Source of the DNA: Candidatus Igneacidithiobacillus taupoensis
Lineage (GTDB): Bacteria; Pseudomonadota; Gammaproteobacteria; Acidithiobacillales; Acidithiobacillaceae
Reading direction: 5' to 3'
Assembly: GCA_021375695.1 (NCBI GenBank)
Contig: JAEPKX010000009.1
Coordinates: 1-51,722, forward strand
DNA length: 51,722 nt
Position numbers and translations under genes: made by a program. Shown piece by piece: positions 7,155 to 16,368 of the stretch (positions are counted from its first letter, which is position 1; the number at the start of each line of letters is the position of its first letter). The notes under the pieces were generated by a model. The model was given only the letters and a program-made list of their open reading frames with translations, had not been told where the DNA came from and searched no databases.

Positions 7155-8627
7155 ATGAGTTACCCTGACTTACGGGCCTTCCTGGCCGATCTGGAACGCC
7201 ATGGCGAACTGCGAAAAATTGCTGAGCCCGTCTCTCCTGTCCTGGAGATGACGGAAATTTGTGATCGCACCCTGCGTGCTGGCGGTCCAGCCATCCTCTT
7301 TACGCAGCCCCGCGATTTTTCTATCCCCGTACTGGGAAATCTCTTTGGCACGACCCGAAGGGTAGCCTTGGGGATGGGCGCTGAGTCCCTGGAAGACCTG
7401 CGGGAAATCGGCCGCTTGTTGGCCTATCTCAAGGAACCAGATCCTCCCAAGGGAATCCGCGATCTCTGGGAAAAGCTGCCGACCCTGCGAAAAGTCTTGC
7501 ACATGGCCCCCCGTGTGGTTCATCGACCCCCCTGTCAGGAGGTGGTCCTCCAGGGTGCAGAAATCGATTTGACCCAATGGCCGATTCAGACCTGCTGGCC
7601 AGAAGATGTGGGCCCATTGCTCACCTGGGGGCTGACCATCAGCAAAGGGCCCCTGAAAAAACGTGCGAATATGGGCATCTATCGCCAGCAGCTCCTGGGT
7701 CCCAATCGGATCATCATGCGCTGGTTGGCCCATCGGGGCGGGGCCCAGGATCTCCGCGAATTCCAGCGGCAAAACCCCGGAAAGCCCTTTCCGGTGGCGG
7801 TGGCCTTTGGCGCGGATCCGGCTACCATTCTCGCCGCGGTCATCCCCATTCCCGATACCCTCTCCGAGCATCAGTTTGCGGGCCTCCTGCGTGGTAGTAG
7901 AACAGAGCTGGCCAATGCCCTGACGGTGCCCCTACAGGTCCCGGCGACGGCGGAACTCGTCCTAGAGGGGCATATCTATCCCGATGATTTTGCGGTGGAA
8001 GGACCCTTTGGTGATCATACCGGCTACTACAATGAGACTGATCGTTTTCCGGTCTTGACCATTGAGCGACTAACCCATCGGCGAGATCCCATTTACCATA
8101 GTACCTACACCGGCAGACCCCCTGATGAGCCAGCCGTATTGGGGGTAGCCTTGAACGAAGTGTTCGTTCCGCTGCTTCAGAAACAATATCCCGAAATTTT
8201 GGATTTCTATTTGCCAGCAGAGGGATGCTCCTACCGCATGGCCATCGTGCGCATTCGCAAGGGCTATCCTGGCCACGCCAAGCGGGTTATGTTTGGCGTC
8301 TGGGGGTTTCTGCGCCAGTTCATGTACACCAAATTTATCATTGTGGTGGACGAAGACATCGATGCGCGCAGCTGGCCCGATGTGATCTGGGCCATGACGA
8401 CCCGCATGGATCCGGTTCGGGACACACTGCTCATCGAGAATACCCCCATTGATTACCTGGACTTTGCCTCCCCCGTAGCCGGTTTGGGGGGCAAGGTGGG
8501 TTTCGATGCGACCAACAAATTACCGGGAGAAACCCAACGGGAATGGGGTCGCCCCATTCGGATGGACCCCGCTGTACAAAAACGGGTGGATGAGATCCTG
8601 CAGCGCCTGGACCGACCATTGTTTTGA
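7155..8627 (+). CDS. ubiD: UbiD decarboxylase (prenylated-FMN dependent)
   Basis: 490 residues, full UbiD length. It begins [17 protein letters not shown] and contains the [17 protein letters not shown] and [11 protein letters not shown] segments typical of UbiD, the last carrying catalytic acidic residues, and [11 protein letters not shown] upstream of it. The C-terminus has KVGFDATNK. UbiD decarboxylates 3-octaprenyl-4-hydroxybenzoate in ubiquinone synthesis and needs prenyl-FMN from UbiX, which is not in this window. ATG 7155 is used; the upstream region has no strong promoter, so it may be read with the PhnD-like gene. Confidence 0.95.
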   Translation: MSYPDLRAFLADLERHGELRKIAEPVSPVLEMTEICDRTLRAGGPAILFTQPRDFSIPVLGNLFGTTRRVALGMGAESLEDLREIGRLLAYLKEPDPPKGIRDLWEKLPTLRKVLHMAPRVVHRPPCQEVVLQGAEIDLTQWPIQTCWPEDVGPLLTWGLTISKGPLKKRANMGIYRQQLLGPNRIIMRWLAHRGGAQDLREFQRQNPGKPFPVAVAFGADPATILAAVIPIPDTLSEHQFAGLLRGSRTELANALTVPLQVPATAELVLEGHIYPDDFAVEGPFGDHTGYYNETDRFPVLTIERLTHRRDPIYHSTYTGRPPDEPAVLGVALNEVFVPLLQKQYPEILDFYLPAEGCSYRMAIVRIRKGYPGHAKRVMFGVWGFLRQFMYTKFIIVVDEDIDARSWPDVIWAMTTRMDPVRDTLLIENTPIDYLDFASPVAGLGGKVGFDATNKLPGETQREWGRPIRMDPAVQKRVDEILQRLDRPLF

Positions 8628-8661
8628 GTGGTCGGGCACTATGCGGGAAAAATGGAAGATT

Positions 8662-8735
8662 TGGAGCGGGTGAAGGGAATCGAACCCTCGTGTGCAGCTT
8701 GGGAAGCTGCCGTTCTACCATTGAACTACACCCGC
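8662..8735 (-). tRNA. tRNA-Gly (anticodon CCC)
   Basis: On the minus strand: acceptor GCGGGTG pairs with CACCCGC, D-loop with GGTAGA, anticodon stem GCAGC/GCTGC around loop TTCCCAA (anticodon CCC), T-loop TTCGATT, and an encoded CCA. It lies in the 209-base gap between ubiD and the ArsR gene. Confidence 0.97.
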
Positions 8736-8836
8736 GGTTTGATCCATTCTATGGATATAGCCCCAGCAAGGCAAGGCGTAGTACCGCGCCCCAAGGGTAT
8801 GGGTCCAAAAACAGAAACCTAACGAGAGGACGTGTC

Positions 8837-9139
8837 ATGGAAAATTTACCTACCCGCGAAGAAGATATTGAGCAGGCATCTCGATCTTTGAAGGCAATGG
8901 CTCATCCCTTGCGTCTGAAGGTTCTTTGTGTGCTAGGTGCAGAAGAAATGAGTGTGCAGGATATCGTTGCTGCGGTTGGTACTACCCAAAGTAATATCTC
9001 CCAGCACCTGGCTATTCTCCGGGAAAAAGATATCCTCAAAGCCCGTAAGGATGCCAACAAGGTATATTATCGTGTTGGTGATCCCCGCACCCTGCGTTTG
9101 ATTTCCATGATGAGTGAAGTGTTCTGTAGCATTCACTGA
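8837..9139 (+). CDS. ArsR-family regulator of the BigR/SqrR/YgaV persulfide-sensor type
   Basis: 100 residues, winged helix-turn-helix repressor. The sequence LKAMAHPLRLKVLCVLG, then SVQDIVAAVGTTQSNISQHLAILREKDIL and YYRVGDPRTLRLI matches BigR/SqrR closely. It has exactly two cysteines, Cys31 and Cys97, 66 residues apart. The sulfide- and persulfide-sensing cysteine pairs known in BigR and SqrR have the same spacing, so a disulfide/tetrasulfide switch is likely. ATG 8837 follows GAGAGGA at 8824-8830. It heads a co-oriented efflux/rhodanese cluster and an AT-rich dyad lies just behind it. Control of that cluster is inferred. Confidence 0.9.
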   Translation: MENLPTREEDIEQASRSLKAMAHPLRLKVLCVLGAEEMSVQDIVAAVGTTQSNISQHLAILREKDILKARKDANKVYYRVGDPRTLRLISMMSEVFCSIH

Positions 9140-9152
9140 GATGCTATTGAAG

Positions 9153-9176
9153 CCTAACAATATTATGATATTCTAA
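9153..9176. promoter_or_regulatory. AT-rich dyad, candidate ArsR operator before the efflux operon
   Basis: The core AATAT-TATG-ATATT (9159-9172) is a perfect inverted repeat, extended imperfectly to about 24 bases (CTAAC/CTAAT flanks). It lies between the BigR-like gene and the TolC-like gene. AT-rich dyads are typical ArsR/BigR targets. No equivalent is visible upstream of the regulator itself. Confidence 0.5.
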
Positions 9177-9240
9177 TACACTCTGGGACCTGAAAGGCCC
9201 CGTATGCTTACGCCCAAACCGTGGAGGAGTCTAAAGTGGT

Positions 9241-10650
9241 ATGCGTCCCTTCCAGCAGAAACTGATCCTGGCAGCAATCGTGACTGCAGGATTGTTGCCA
9301 TCACTGGCGCAAGCTGTGGATTTCAGTACCTGTGTGCACGATGCCCTACGCCGGAATCCAGAGGCACTCCTGGCCCAGGCCCAGGTCGCCGAAGCACAGG
9401 GAGTGCACAAAGCGGCCGTGGGACATCTCCTCCCCAAGCTTTCGTTACAATTTTCTGGCGCGCAATCCAACAATGCGCTGACCGTTTTTGGGATGAAACT
9501 TTCCCAGCGCGTGGCAACCTTCAACGATTTTGGTGCCGGCCAATTCACCGGTCCCGAATCTTTGGGAATTGCGCCCGGCAATCTGGATCATCCTGGCGGA
9601 TACCACAATCTCGGGACGGAAATCACCCTGGCCATTCCGATCTGGAACGGTGGCGAAGTCCGCAGTGGCATCAGCGAAGCCCAAGCCATGCTTCGTGCTG
9701 CCCAGGCGGGCGACCGCGCTGCAAAGCAAAAGCTGATCTTTACTATTCTAGAAGCCTACGATGGTTTGATTGCCGCCAATGCCGGGGTGGAGGTGGCGCA
9801 AAAAGCTGTCCAGGCTGCTGATTCCTATGTCCAGACCACTCGCGAGCTCTTGGCCCGCGGTGTCGTGGTCAAAAGCGATCTGCTTTCAGCTGAAGTCCAT
9901 CGAGAGGAGGCCCAACTCGCCCTGCAAGAAGCGCGCAATCAACAGTCGACGGCCCGTAGCAACCTGGCCCTGCTCATTGGCAGACCCATAGATGCACCCC
10001 TGGAGGTGGAGAATCCGGTTTTGCCCCCATTGCCTGCCGGTGATGAAGCTGCCCTCCAGCAGACCGCGCTCCGGAATAACCCGGGTATCCTTGCCTTGCA
10101 GCAGAAACTTCGTGCCGCCCAGGCGGGTGTTGGGGTAGCGCGTGCAGCCTATCTGCCCCATATCAACGCCATGGCCAAGCAGGAATGGAATGGCACGACA
10201 CTGGGCAATGCCGTTCCGTCTTACACCGTCGGCGGACAGATCCGGTGGGACGCGCTGGATTTTTCCCGCGGCGGACAACTGGATGCTGCCCATGCCAAGG
10301 TACAAGAGGCCGAGGCCAACCTGGAAAAGGCCCAGGATCAGATCCGGTTACAGGTACAAAAAATGTTGCTGGCGGCAACCCTTGCCGCGCAACGGGTTCG
10401 CGCTCGGCAATTGGCGGTAGAGCAGAGTGAAGAGGCCCAACGCCTGGTTCGATTGCGCTATAAAAATGGTGTGGAGACACTGACGGGCCTCTTGCGAGGT
10501 CAGGCGGCTTTGGATGCCAGTCGAGCTGAATTGGTTAAGGCCCACTATGAAGAGGCGGTAGCGCGAGGAGCATTACTGCTGGCTTTGGGAAAGATGGATC
10601 TGTCATCGGTACTGGGCCCGGCCAGTACCAGCAAGGGGGTTGTGCAGTGA
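9241..10650 (+). CDS. TolC-family outer-membrane efflux channel
   Basis: 469 residues with an N-terminal signal peptide (hydrophobic core LILAAIVTAGLLPSLAQA, cleavage after AQA). The rest has two OEP repeats with long helical stretches rich in Ala, Gln and Glu (VAEAQGVHKAAVGHLLPKL in the first; RAAQAGVGVARAAYLPHI in the second). It would form the trimeric outer-membrane duct of a tripartite pump with the two genes that follow; its stop overlaps the next start by four bases (GTGA). ATG 9241 is served by GGAGGAG at about 9222-9228. The AT-rich dyad in front of it is the likely operator. Confidence 0.92.
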   Translation: MRPFQQKLILAAIVTAGLLPSLAQAVDFSTCVHDALRRNPEALLAQAQVAEAQGVHKAAVGHLLPKLSLQFSGAQSNNALTVFGMKLSQRVATFNDFGAGQFTGPESLGIAPGNLDHPGGYHNLGTEITLAIPIWNGGEVRSGISEAQAMLRAAQAGDRAAKQKLIFTILEAYDGLIAANAGVEVAQKAVQAADSYVQTTRELLARGVVVKSDLLSAEVHREEAQLALQEARNQQSTARSNLALLIGRPIDAPLEVENPVLPPLPAGDEAALQQTALRNNPGILALQQKLRAAQAGVGVARAAYLPHINAMAKQEWNGTTLGNAVPSYTVGGQIRWDALDFSRGGQLDAAHAKVQEAEANLEKAQDQIRLQVQKMLLAATLAAQRVRARQLAVEQSEEAQRLVRLRYKNGVETLTGLLRGQAALDASRAELVKAHYEEAVARGALLLALGKMDLSSVLGPASTSKGVVQ

Positions 10651-11735
10651 AAAGTCGACATTGGTCATGCTTGACCGGCCTTGGAGCTTTGTTTGTCATT
10701 TCGCTGGCTGGATGTAGTCAGCAGCCACCCCAGGCGCCAGAGCATCATCCCTCTGTGCGGGCGCAGGTGATGACCGTAACCGTAGGTCAGGGCATATCCT
10801 ATGAACCCGTTCCTGGTACGGTGTTACCCACAGAGCAGGTCCAGCTCAGCTCCCGACTCAGCGGCTATCTCCACGGACTGAAGGTCCATGTGGGACAGTC
10901 GGTGCAGGCAGGACAGTTACTCTTTCAGGTTGATCCTCGCCAGGTGGATAGTCAAGTTGCCCAAGCCCAGGCCGGTCTGGCCCAGGCCCAGGCCAATCTT
11001 GCGGATGCCAAAAGTAATTACCAACGCTTTCAAAAACTCTACCAAGCCCAGGCGATCCCAGAAAAGCAATGGGATCAGATCAAAAGCCAGTATGAAACTG
11101 CCAGGGCCCAAGTTGCAGCGGCCATGGCGGAAGCCGGCAGCGCCCAGTCTCAGTTGCGCTACGCACGGGTTACGGCCCCTTTTGCTGGCATCATTACGGA
11201 AAAATTTCTCCAGGACGGGGACTTGGTGGCACCGGGTCGCCCGGTTCTGACCCTGGCCAATCCCAATGTGCTAGAAGTCCAGTGCAGCGTGGGTTCCAGG
11301 GCTTTTGCATTGTTATCCCTGGGGGAGAGGATTCCTGTGCAGGCCAATGGGCGGTTGCTGGAAGCAAGGGTGCAGGATCTGGTGCCTGTGGCTGATCCGA
11401 TGACCCACAGTCACCTGGTGAAGCTCAGTCTTCCATCCCCAGACGGGGTCCAGGCAGGAGACTTTGTTCAGGTACAAATCCCGGATAGTGAGAACAGCAA
11501 CGCAAGTCTCCAAATACCCAGTACCGCACTGCTCAACCGGGCGGGTATTCCCGGCGTATTTGTGGTCAACGAGCACGGAATTGCCGAATATCGGATGGTA
11601 CGTCCTGGTGTTGTAAGTGGGGGACAAGTGACGATCCTGGCTGGGCTGAATCCAGGGGACCGGATCGTGGTGAAAAATGCTGCGGCCGTGAATAACGGGG
11701 ATCGGATTGTGCAGATCGAGGGAAGCCATGACTGA
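10647..11735 (+). CDS. RND efflux periplasmic adaptor, lipoprotein
   Basis: 362 residues. The N-terminal signal ends in a lipobox (ISLAGCSQQ), so the protein is lipid-anchored in the inner membrane. It has the membrane-fusion order: beta-barrel start (PGTVLPTEQVQLSSRLSG), lipoyl half (HVGQSVQAGQLLFQVD), coiled-coil hairpin of Ala/Gln heptads from about 95 to 165, second lipoyl half (ARVTAPFAGIITEKFLQDGD) and a C-terminal barrel (IVVKNAAAV). The start GTG 10647 overlaps the TolC-like stop. It ends inside the permease gene (8-base overlap ATGACTGA), so the three pump genes are translationally coupled. Confidence 0.92.
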   Translation: MKSRHWSCLTGLGALFVISLAGCSQQPPQAPEHHPSVRAQVMTVTVGQGISYEPVPGTVLPTEQVQLSSRLSGYLHGLKVHVGQSVQAGQLLFQVDPRQVDSQVAQAQAGLAQAQANLADAKSNYQRFQKLYQAQAIPEKQWDQIKSQYETARAQVAAAMAEAGSAQSQLRYARVTAPFAGIITEKFLQDGDLVAPGRPVLTLANPNVLEVQCSVGSRAFALLSLGERIPVQANGRLLEARVQDLVPVADPMTHSHLVKLSLPSPDGVQAGDFVQVQIPDSENSNASLQIPSTALLNRAGIPGVFVVNEHGIAEYRMVRPGVVSGGQVTILAGLNPGDRIVVKNAAAVNNGDRIVQIEGSHD

Positions 11736-14700
11736 CTTTCCCTTTCGGCTCAATCTGGCTGGGCGGCTGGCAAGCACCTTCTTTCAGTCCAAAATTACCG
11801 TGTTGGTGATGATTGCCATTGGCCTTTTTGGTGCCTTGGCGATCATGGTCACTCCGCGTCTTTATAACCCGGAAATCGTTGTGCCCGCCGCTGAGATATT
11901 TGTCATGCGGCCCGGCTCCAATAGTACGGAGATCCACAATCTGGTAGTGCGTCCCCTGGAGGCCCTGATGGCCTCTTTGCCGGGCGTGCATCACACCTAC
12001 GGCTACTCCATGAATGACATGGGCATCGTTACGGTGCAGTTTCAGGTGGGTGCCAATGAAGTGAAAAGCTTGTTGGAAGTCTATAACCAGCTGAGTCGCA
12101 ACATCGATCGGATGCCACCGGGAACGATGCAACCTCTGGTTAAATCCATTGGCATCAATGATGTCCCGATTCTGGATGTGACCTTGAGTTCTGATCGCCT
12201 GAACCAGGTACAACTTCGGGAAGTGGCAGTGCGGGTAATGGATCAGCTGCAAAATGTCCCCGATGTGGCCAACGCCGGGCTCATTGGTGGCGCGCCGCGG
12301 GTCGTGAACGTCTGGATCAATCCGGCGCAGCTTGCCAGTAGCGGGCTTTCCCTCGGGGATCTCAAACGGGCTTTGCAGGGCAGCAACCTCATCCTGCCCG
12401 GTGGCCACCTGGTCGCCAATAACCAGAAAATACCACTGCGGATCAATGCGGCACTGGGATCTGCGCAAGCGGTGGGTAATGTGATTGTGGGCGTTCACGA
12501 CGGGCGACCCATCTTTCTCCATGATGTCGCACGGGTCGAGGAGGGAGCAGCCGAGACCGACACGCTGGTAACGAACACCTTTGGCATGGCCAATGCCCAG
12601 GGCCTGCCATCAGGAACCAGTGCCCCGGCGGTAACCATTACCCTCGCCAAGCGTCCCGGTACCAATGCAGTTGTCGTTGCCGATGCCATCAAGGCCAAGT
12701 TGCAGCGGCTCCAGACGGAGGCCATCCCTCAGGGAGTCCAGGTGGCGGTTACCCGTGACTACGGTGCCAGAGCCAATGACGCGGTGACTACGCTGTTTGA
12801 GCATCTGAGCATTGCCGTCGGTGTGGTGGGCTTGATTTTATTGATATTTTTGGGTTGGCGTGAGGCCGGGATCGTCATTCTTACCGTGCCGTTAACCTTG
12901 GGAGTGGTGCTGGGGATAGGCTGGCTATTGGGGCAGACCATCAATCGAATTACCTTGTTTGCCTTGATCTTGTCCTTGGGCCTTTTGGTGGATGGTGGCA
13001 TTGTGGTCATCGAGAACATCCATCGACATATGAGTCATGGCGGCCAGACAAGCTTTGCCAACAAGATCATTTTAGCCACCAACGAGATCGGTAATCCTAC
13101 CAATATTGCGACATTGGCAGTGATTTTGGCCTTTATCCCTATGGCGTTCGTTACCGGGATGATGGGACCGTTCATGTTGCCTATTCCGATCTTTGTCCCC
13201 ATTGCCATGATCGCCTCCGTCCTCCTCGCCTATACGGTGGTACCCTGGGGCGCAAATCGGTTTTTGCAGAGCAAGGCTGCCCGCCATGCCCTCAGCCAGC
13301 ATCCGGTTGACAGCCATGGGCAGGTGCAGAAGGATCCTTTGCAGCGGGCCTATTTACGAATCTTTACACCCTTGTTGCGCTCAGGGCGAAAGCGAAATCT
13401 CTTTTTCCTGGTAGTGATCATCCTGCTGCTACTGGCCATGCTCATGCCTGCCTGGCAATTCATTCGGCCCTCGGGAATGAATGGCCCCTTGAGCCCGCTG
13501 GGAGTCAACGTCAAGATGCTGCCAGCCGGTAATGTCAGCGATTTTATGATCCAGGTCGATACGCCAGCCGGCACGGCCCTGGCCCAGACGGCCCGCGTAG
13601 TTCAGGCTGTGGGGGAGGTTTTACAACAAAACCCCTATATCAAGAATTTTCAAAGCTATGTGGGACGCTCGGCACCGGTGGACTTTGCCGGCTTGGTCCG
13701 TGGAGACATGATGCGAAAGGGCAGTAACTATGCCCAGATTCAGGTCAATCTGGTGCCTAAGGACCAGCGTCCCATGTCCCACGAGGTGGGGGTCGAGGTC
13801 TATCGACAATTTGGCAAAATCGAAAAACGTTTCCCGGGAACGGTGATCAAACTCTTTGAAGTGCCACCTGGACCTCCTGTTCGCGCCCAGGTGGTTGCCG
13901 AGCTCTATGGGCCCGATTATCAGAAATTGCGGGAAATGGCTGCCGAGGTTGAAAATAGGTTTCGGCAAATCTACCACATGATCAATGTCGACGACTCGGT
14001 GACCGGGACTGTTGCCGAATACCGGATTGTCGTGGATAAGCAAAAGGCTATGCTGGCTGGAGTGGCGCCGGCGCAAGTTGCGGAGCTGGTCCATGATTAT
14101 ATTGATGGTATGAAATTAGGTACCATTACCGTACCCAAGGCGCGGGAGCCGGTTGATATTCTGTTACGGGTCCCCCCCGAAGATCGGGCATGGAAATCCC
14201 AGATTCTTGGCTTACGCATCCAGAATCAAAGTGGGCAGCAAGTGGACCTCTCCAGCATCGTTCAGATTCAGCGGACGACGGAGGATAAACCCATCGTTGA
14301 CCGCGACCAGCATCAAGTAGTGTATGTAACCGGGGATCTCCTGGGGTCTAGTCCAGTCTATGCTACCTATACCCTCAACCATTGGCTGAATGGCGCCATC
14401 CTTGCGGGTGAGAAGGTGCACACCGGGAACCTGGGTTTCTTGCCCGTGCAACCCCATGACATCAGTCATTACCAGATCCTCTGGGGGGGGGACATGCGCT
14501 TGACCCTGGATGTCTTCCGGGATCTGGGAGCCGCCTTCATCGTTGCCCTGGTGTTCATCTACCTGATGCTGGTGGCTTATTATCAATCTTTTGTCATGCC
14601 TATCATCGTGATGGGTGCTATTCCCTTGACCCTGGTGGGAGTATTTCCAGGACATTGGCTCTTGCATACGCCCTTCAATGCCACGTCCATGATTGGGGTC

Positions 14701-15018
14701 ATTGCCCTGGCGGGGGTGGTGGTACGTAATTCTCTCCTGCTCATTGATTTTATCATTGAGTACCGGAGGGAGGGCTTTAGCCTGGAGGAGGCCGTCCTGG
14801 AGGCCGGTGCCGTTCGTTTTCGCCCCATCCTGCTTACCGCGCTTGCCATTATGTTTGGTTCTGCCATCATGGTGACGGACCCGGTTTTTGGCGGATTGGC
14901 GGTCTCCTTGATTTTTGGCACTTTCGCCTCCACCATGCTGACATTGATCGTCATTCCCTTACTCTATTACCTCTGGGAAAGACGCTTGGCTCAGACATCG
15001 CAAGGAGTTGTATCATGA
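11728..15018 (+). CDS. RND efflux permease (AcrB superfamily, non-classical subgroup)
   Basis: 1096 residues with RND topology: TM1 near residues 20-40, a large periplasmic loop (VMRPGSNSTEIHNLVVRPLEALM; LSRNIDRMPPG), a TM2-6 block from about 360, a second loop and TM8-12. In TM4 the usual Asp-Asp proton pair reads VDGGIVVIEN (Asp422 then Gly), as in metal-type RND pumps with a single Asp. TM10 has VRNSLLLIDFI. It is therefore proton driven but not an ordinary AcrB. The substrate is unknown; neighbouring rhodanese and redox genes suggest a sulfur-related or thiol-reactive compound. ATG 11728 is chosen over the frame start 11707 for its 8-base overlap with the adaptor. Confidence 0.93.
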   Translation: MTDFPFRLNLAGRLASTFFQSKITVLVMIAIGLFGALAIMVTPRLYNPEIVVPAAEIFVMRPGSNSTEIHNLVVRPLEALMASLPGVHHTYGYSMNDMGIVTVQFQVGANEVKSLLEVYNQLSRNIDRMPPGTMQPLVKSIGINDVPILDVTLSSDRLNQVQLREVAVRVMDQLQNVPDVANAGLIGGAPRVVNVWINPAQLASSGLSLGDLKRALQGSNLILPGGHLVANNQKIPLRINAALGSAQAVGNVIVGVHDGRPIFLHDVARVEEGAAETDTLVTNTFGMANAQGLPSGTSAPAVTITLAKRPGTNAVVVADAIKAKLQRLQTEAIPQGVQVAVTRDYGARANDAVTTLFEHLSIAVGVVGLILLIFLGWREAGIVILTVPLTLGVVLGIGWLLGQTINRITLFALILSLGLLVDGGIVVIENIHRHMSHGGQTSFANKIILATNEIGNPTNIATLAVILAFIPMAFVTGMMGPFMLPIPIFVPIAMIASVLLAYTVVPWGANRFLQSKAARHALSQHPVDSHGQVQKDPLQRAYLRIFTPLLRSGRKRNLFFLVVIILLLLAMLMPAWQFIRPSGMNGPLSPLGVNVKMLPAGNVSDFMIQVDTPAGTALAQTARVVQAVGEVLQQNPYIKNFQSYVGRSAPVDFAGLVRGDMMRKGSNYAQIQVNLVPKDQRPMSHEVGVEVYRQFGKIEKRFPGTVIKLFEVPPGPPVRAQVVAELYGPDYQKLREMAAEVENRFRQIYHMINVDDSVTGTVAEYRIVVDKQKAMLAGVAPAQVAELVHDYIDGMKLGTITVPKAREPVDILLRVPPEDRAWKSQILGLRIQNQSGQQVDLSSIVQIQRTTEDKPIVDRDQHQVVYVTGDLLGSSPVYATYTLNHWLNGAILAGEKVHTGNLGFLPVQPHDISHYQILWGGDMRLTLDVFRDLGAAFIVALVFIYLMLVAYYQSFVMPIIVMGAIPLTLVGVFPGHWLLHTPFNATSMIGVIALAGVVVRNSLLLIDFIIEYRREGFSLEEAVLEAGAVRFRPILLTALAIMFGSAIMVTDPVFGGLAVSLIFGTFASTMLTLIVIPLLYYLWERRLAQTSQGVVS

Positions 15019-15236
15019 CAACGGAAAATTGGGTACGCTTCGTAGCAGGTATCTTTGTCATGCTGAGTGTAGCTTTGGGGGCACCAGCGAGCCCGGTCTT
15101 TGTGAGCCAGTGGTTTTTGGCATTTACCCTGTTCGTTGGCCTGAATCTCTTCCAAAGCAGTCTCAGCGGCTTTTGTCCGCTGGTCACCATCCTGCACCGT
15201 ATGGGTGTGCGTGATTCGGCGAGTTGTTCGAGATAA
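15015..15236 (+). CDS. DUF2892 (YgaP-type) small membrane protein
   Basis: 73 residues with two hydrophobic segments (FVAGIFVMLSVALG and WFLAFTLFVGLNLFQ), then the family motif GFCPLVTILHRMG. In E. coli YgaP this domain is fused to a rhodanese domain; here the two are adjacent genes. ATG 15015 overlaps the permease stop (ATGA). It probably partners the membrane-anchored rhodanese three bases downstream. Confidence 0.9.
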   Translation: MTTENWVRFVAGIFVMLSVALGAPASPVFVSQWFLAFTLFVGLNLFQSSLSGFCPLVTILHRMGVRDSASCSR

Positions 15237-15239
15237 CCC

Positions 15240-15662
15240 ATGAATCTCTATACGGAACTGACTATGCACTGGCCCCTGCTATTGGTGGCTATCGGCTTTT
15301 TGCTCCTGCTCTTCAAGGGTCCATTGAGTCGCAAACTGGCAGGTGTGCAAGAGATCAGTCCGCAACAGGCGGTCCAATTGATCAATCAGGAAGATGCACT
15401 GGTGATCGACGTGCGCGAACAACACGAATGGTCCAAAGGCCACCTTGCCAATGCGAAACATATCCCCATTGGAGATTTGCAAAAGTATCTGCAAGATCTC
15501 CACAAGCACAAGGAACGTCATGTGATTTGTCAGTGTGCCAGTGGCATGCGCTCCCTTCGTGCTGCGGGAATTCTCCATCGGGCTGGATTTTCCAGGGTTT
15601 ACAGTTTGAAAGGCGGTATTCAGGCCTGGCGGAGCGCCGGGTTACCGGTCCACAAAGGATGA
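15240..15662 (+). CDS. Membrane-anchored single-domain rhodanese (sulfurtransferase)
   Basis: 140 residues. One N-terminal membrane segment (LLLVAIGFLLLLF, residues 13-25) is followed by a rhodanese domain: VIDVREQHEWSKGHLANAKHIPIGDL and the active-site loop CASGMRS, with its catalytic Cys and the six-residue loop size of sulfane-sulfur rhodaneses, then GGIQAWRSAGLP. The domain would face the cytosol and carry sulfane sulfur as a persulfide. Its stop overlaps the glutaredoxin start (ATGA). With the DUF2892 gene this recreates E. coli YgaP as two proteins. Confidence 0.94.
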   Translation: MNLYTELTMHWPLLLVAIGFLLLLFKGPLSRKLAGVQEISPQQAVQLINQEDALVIDVREQHEWSKGHLANAKHIPIGDLQKYLQDLHKHKERHVICQCASGMRSLRAAGILHRAGFSRVYSLKGGIQAWRSAGLPVHKG

Positions 15663-15913
15663 GCACTGTGGTTGTCGTCTATGCTACCCATGTCTGCCCA
15701 TACTGCCGGCGAGCTTTGGCGCTCTTAGATCAGAAGGGGGTCCAATCACAAATTCTCTGGGTCGATCGGCAGCCAGAGTTGCGGACCGAGATGCAAAGGC
15801 GTTCTGGCCGCCATACGGTGCCACAAATCTTTGTGGGAGATCGGCACCTGGGTGGTTGCGATGATTTATATGAACTGGATCGTCGGGGAGAGTTGGATTC
15901 CCTGCTCCGATGA
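15659..15913 (+). CDS. Glutaredoxin, GrxC type
   Basis: 84 residues, the class I dithiol glutaredoxin size. The redox centre is CPYC near residue 13, followed by the cis-Pro segment HTVPQIFVGDRHLGGCDDLYELDRRGELDSLL, which binds glutathione. It reduces protein-glutathione disulfides and, in this context, could turn over glutathione persulfide made or used by the rhodanese. The true start is ATG 15659 (MSTVVVVYAT), overlapping the rhodanese stop; the longer frame is not coding there. Confidence 0.93.
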   Translation: MSTVVVVYATHVCPYCRRALALLDQKGVQSQILWVDRQPELRTEMQRRSGRHTVPQIFVGDRHLGGCDDLYELDRRGELDSLLR

Positions 15914-15937
15914 CCGCAACTAGGATGGAGCTTGGCC

Positions 15938-16363
15938 ATGCATGTCGTTTGCCCTCATTGTTTTACTGTCAATTCGGTCCCTTCGGAACGTTTGCAGCAG
16001 CACCCCAAGTGCGGCAAGTGTCACCAGCAATTGCTTACCGATCATCCCGTCGAACTTGCGGGAAAAAACTTCACAAGCTTTGTGCAACGCAATGATCTCC
16101 CGGTGCTGGTGGATTTCTGGGCAGACTGGTGCGGGCCCTGCAAAATGATGGCCCCTCACTTTGCCCAGGCAGCCAGGGCGTATGTGGGCCGCTGCCTCTT
16201 TGCTAAACTCAATACGGAAAAAGATCAGGCAACGGCAGCTACCTATCAGATCCGATCCATCCCGACCCTGATCCTGTTTCGTTCGGGGCGAGAGCTGGCA
16301 CGCCAGAGTGGAGCATTATCGGCTGCCGATCTGCAACGCTGGCTTGCTGGCCAAGGGATCTAA
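15938..16363 (+). CDS. trxC: Thioredoxin 2 (TrxC type, zinc-binding N-terminus)
   Basis: 141 residues. The N-terminal zinc ribbon (CPHC ... CGKC, residues 6-30) marks it as thioredoxin 2; the thioredoxin domain follows with active site WCGPC and cis-Pro in IRSIPTLILF. It reduces disulfides and persulfides in the cytosol. ATG 15938 is preferred over TTG 15932 because GGAG at 15927-15930 gives seven-base spacing. It lies 24 bases behind the glutaredoxin gene. A rhodanese, a glutaredoxin and a thioredoxin in one run suggest handling of sulfane sulfur. Confidence 0.95.
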   Translation: MHVVCPHCFTVNSVPSERLQQHPKCGKCHQQLLTDHPVELAGKNFTSFVQRNDLPVLVDFWADWCGPCKMMAPHFAQAARAYVGRCLFAKLNTEKDQATAATYQIRSIPTLILFRSGRELARQSGALSAADLQRWLAGQGI

Positions 16364-16368
16364 AATCA

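Noticed and set aside
11566-12522. 318-codon open frame on the minus strand
   Set aside because: Antisense shadow of the RND adaptor and permease; His/Gln-rich translation typical of an opposite-strand frame.
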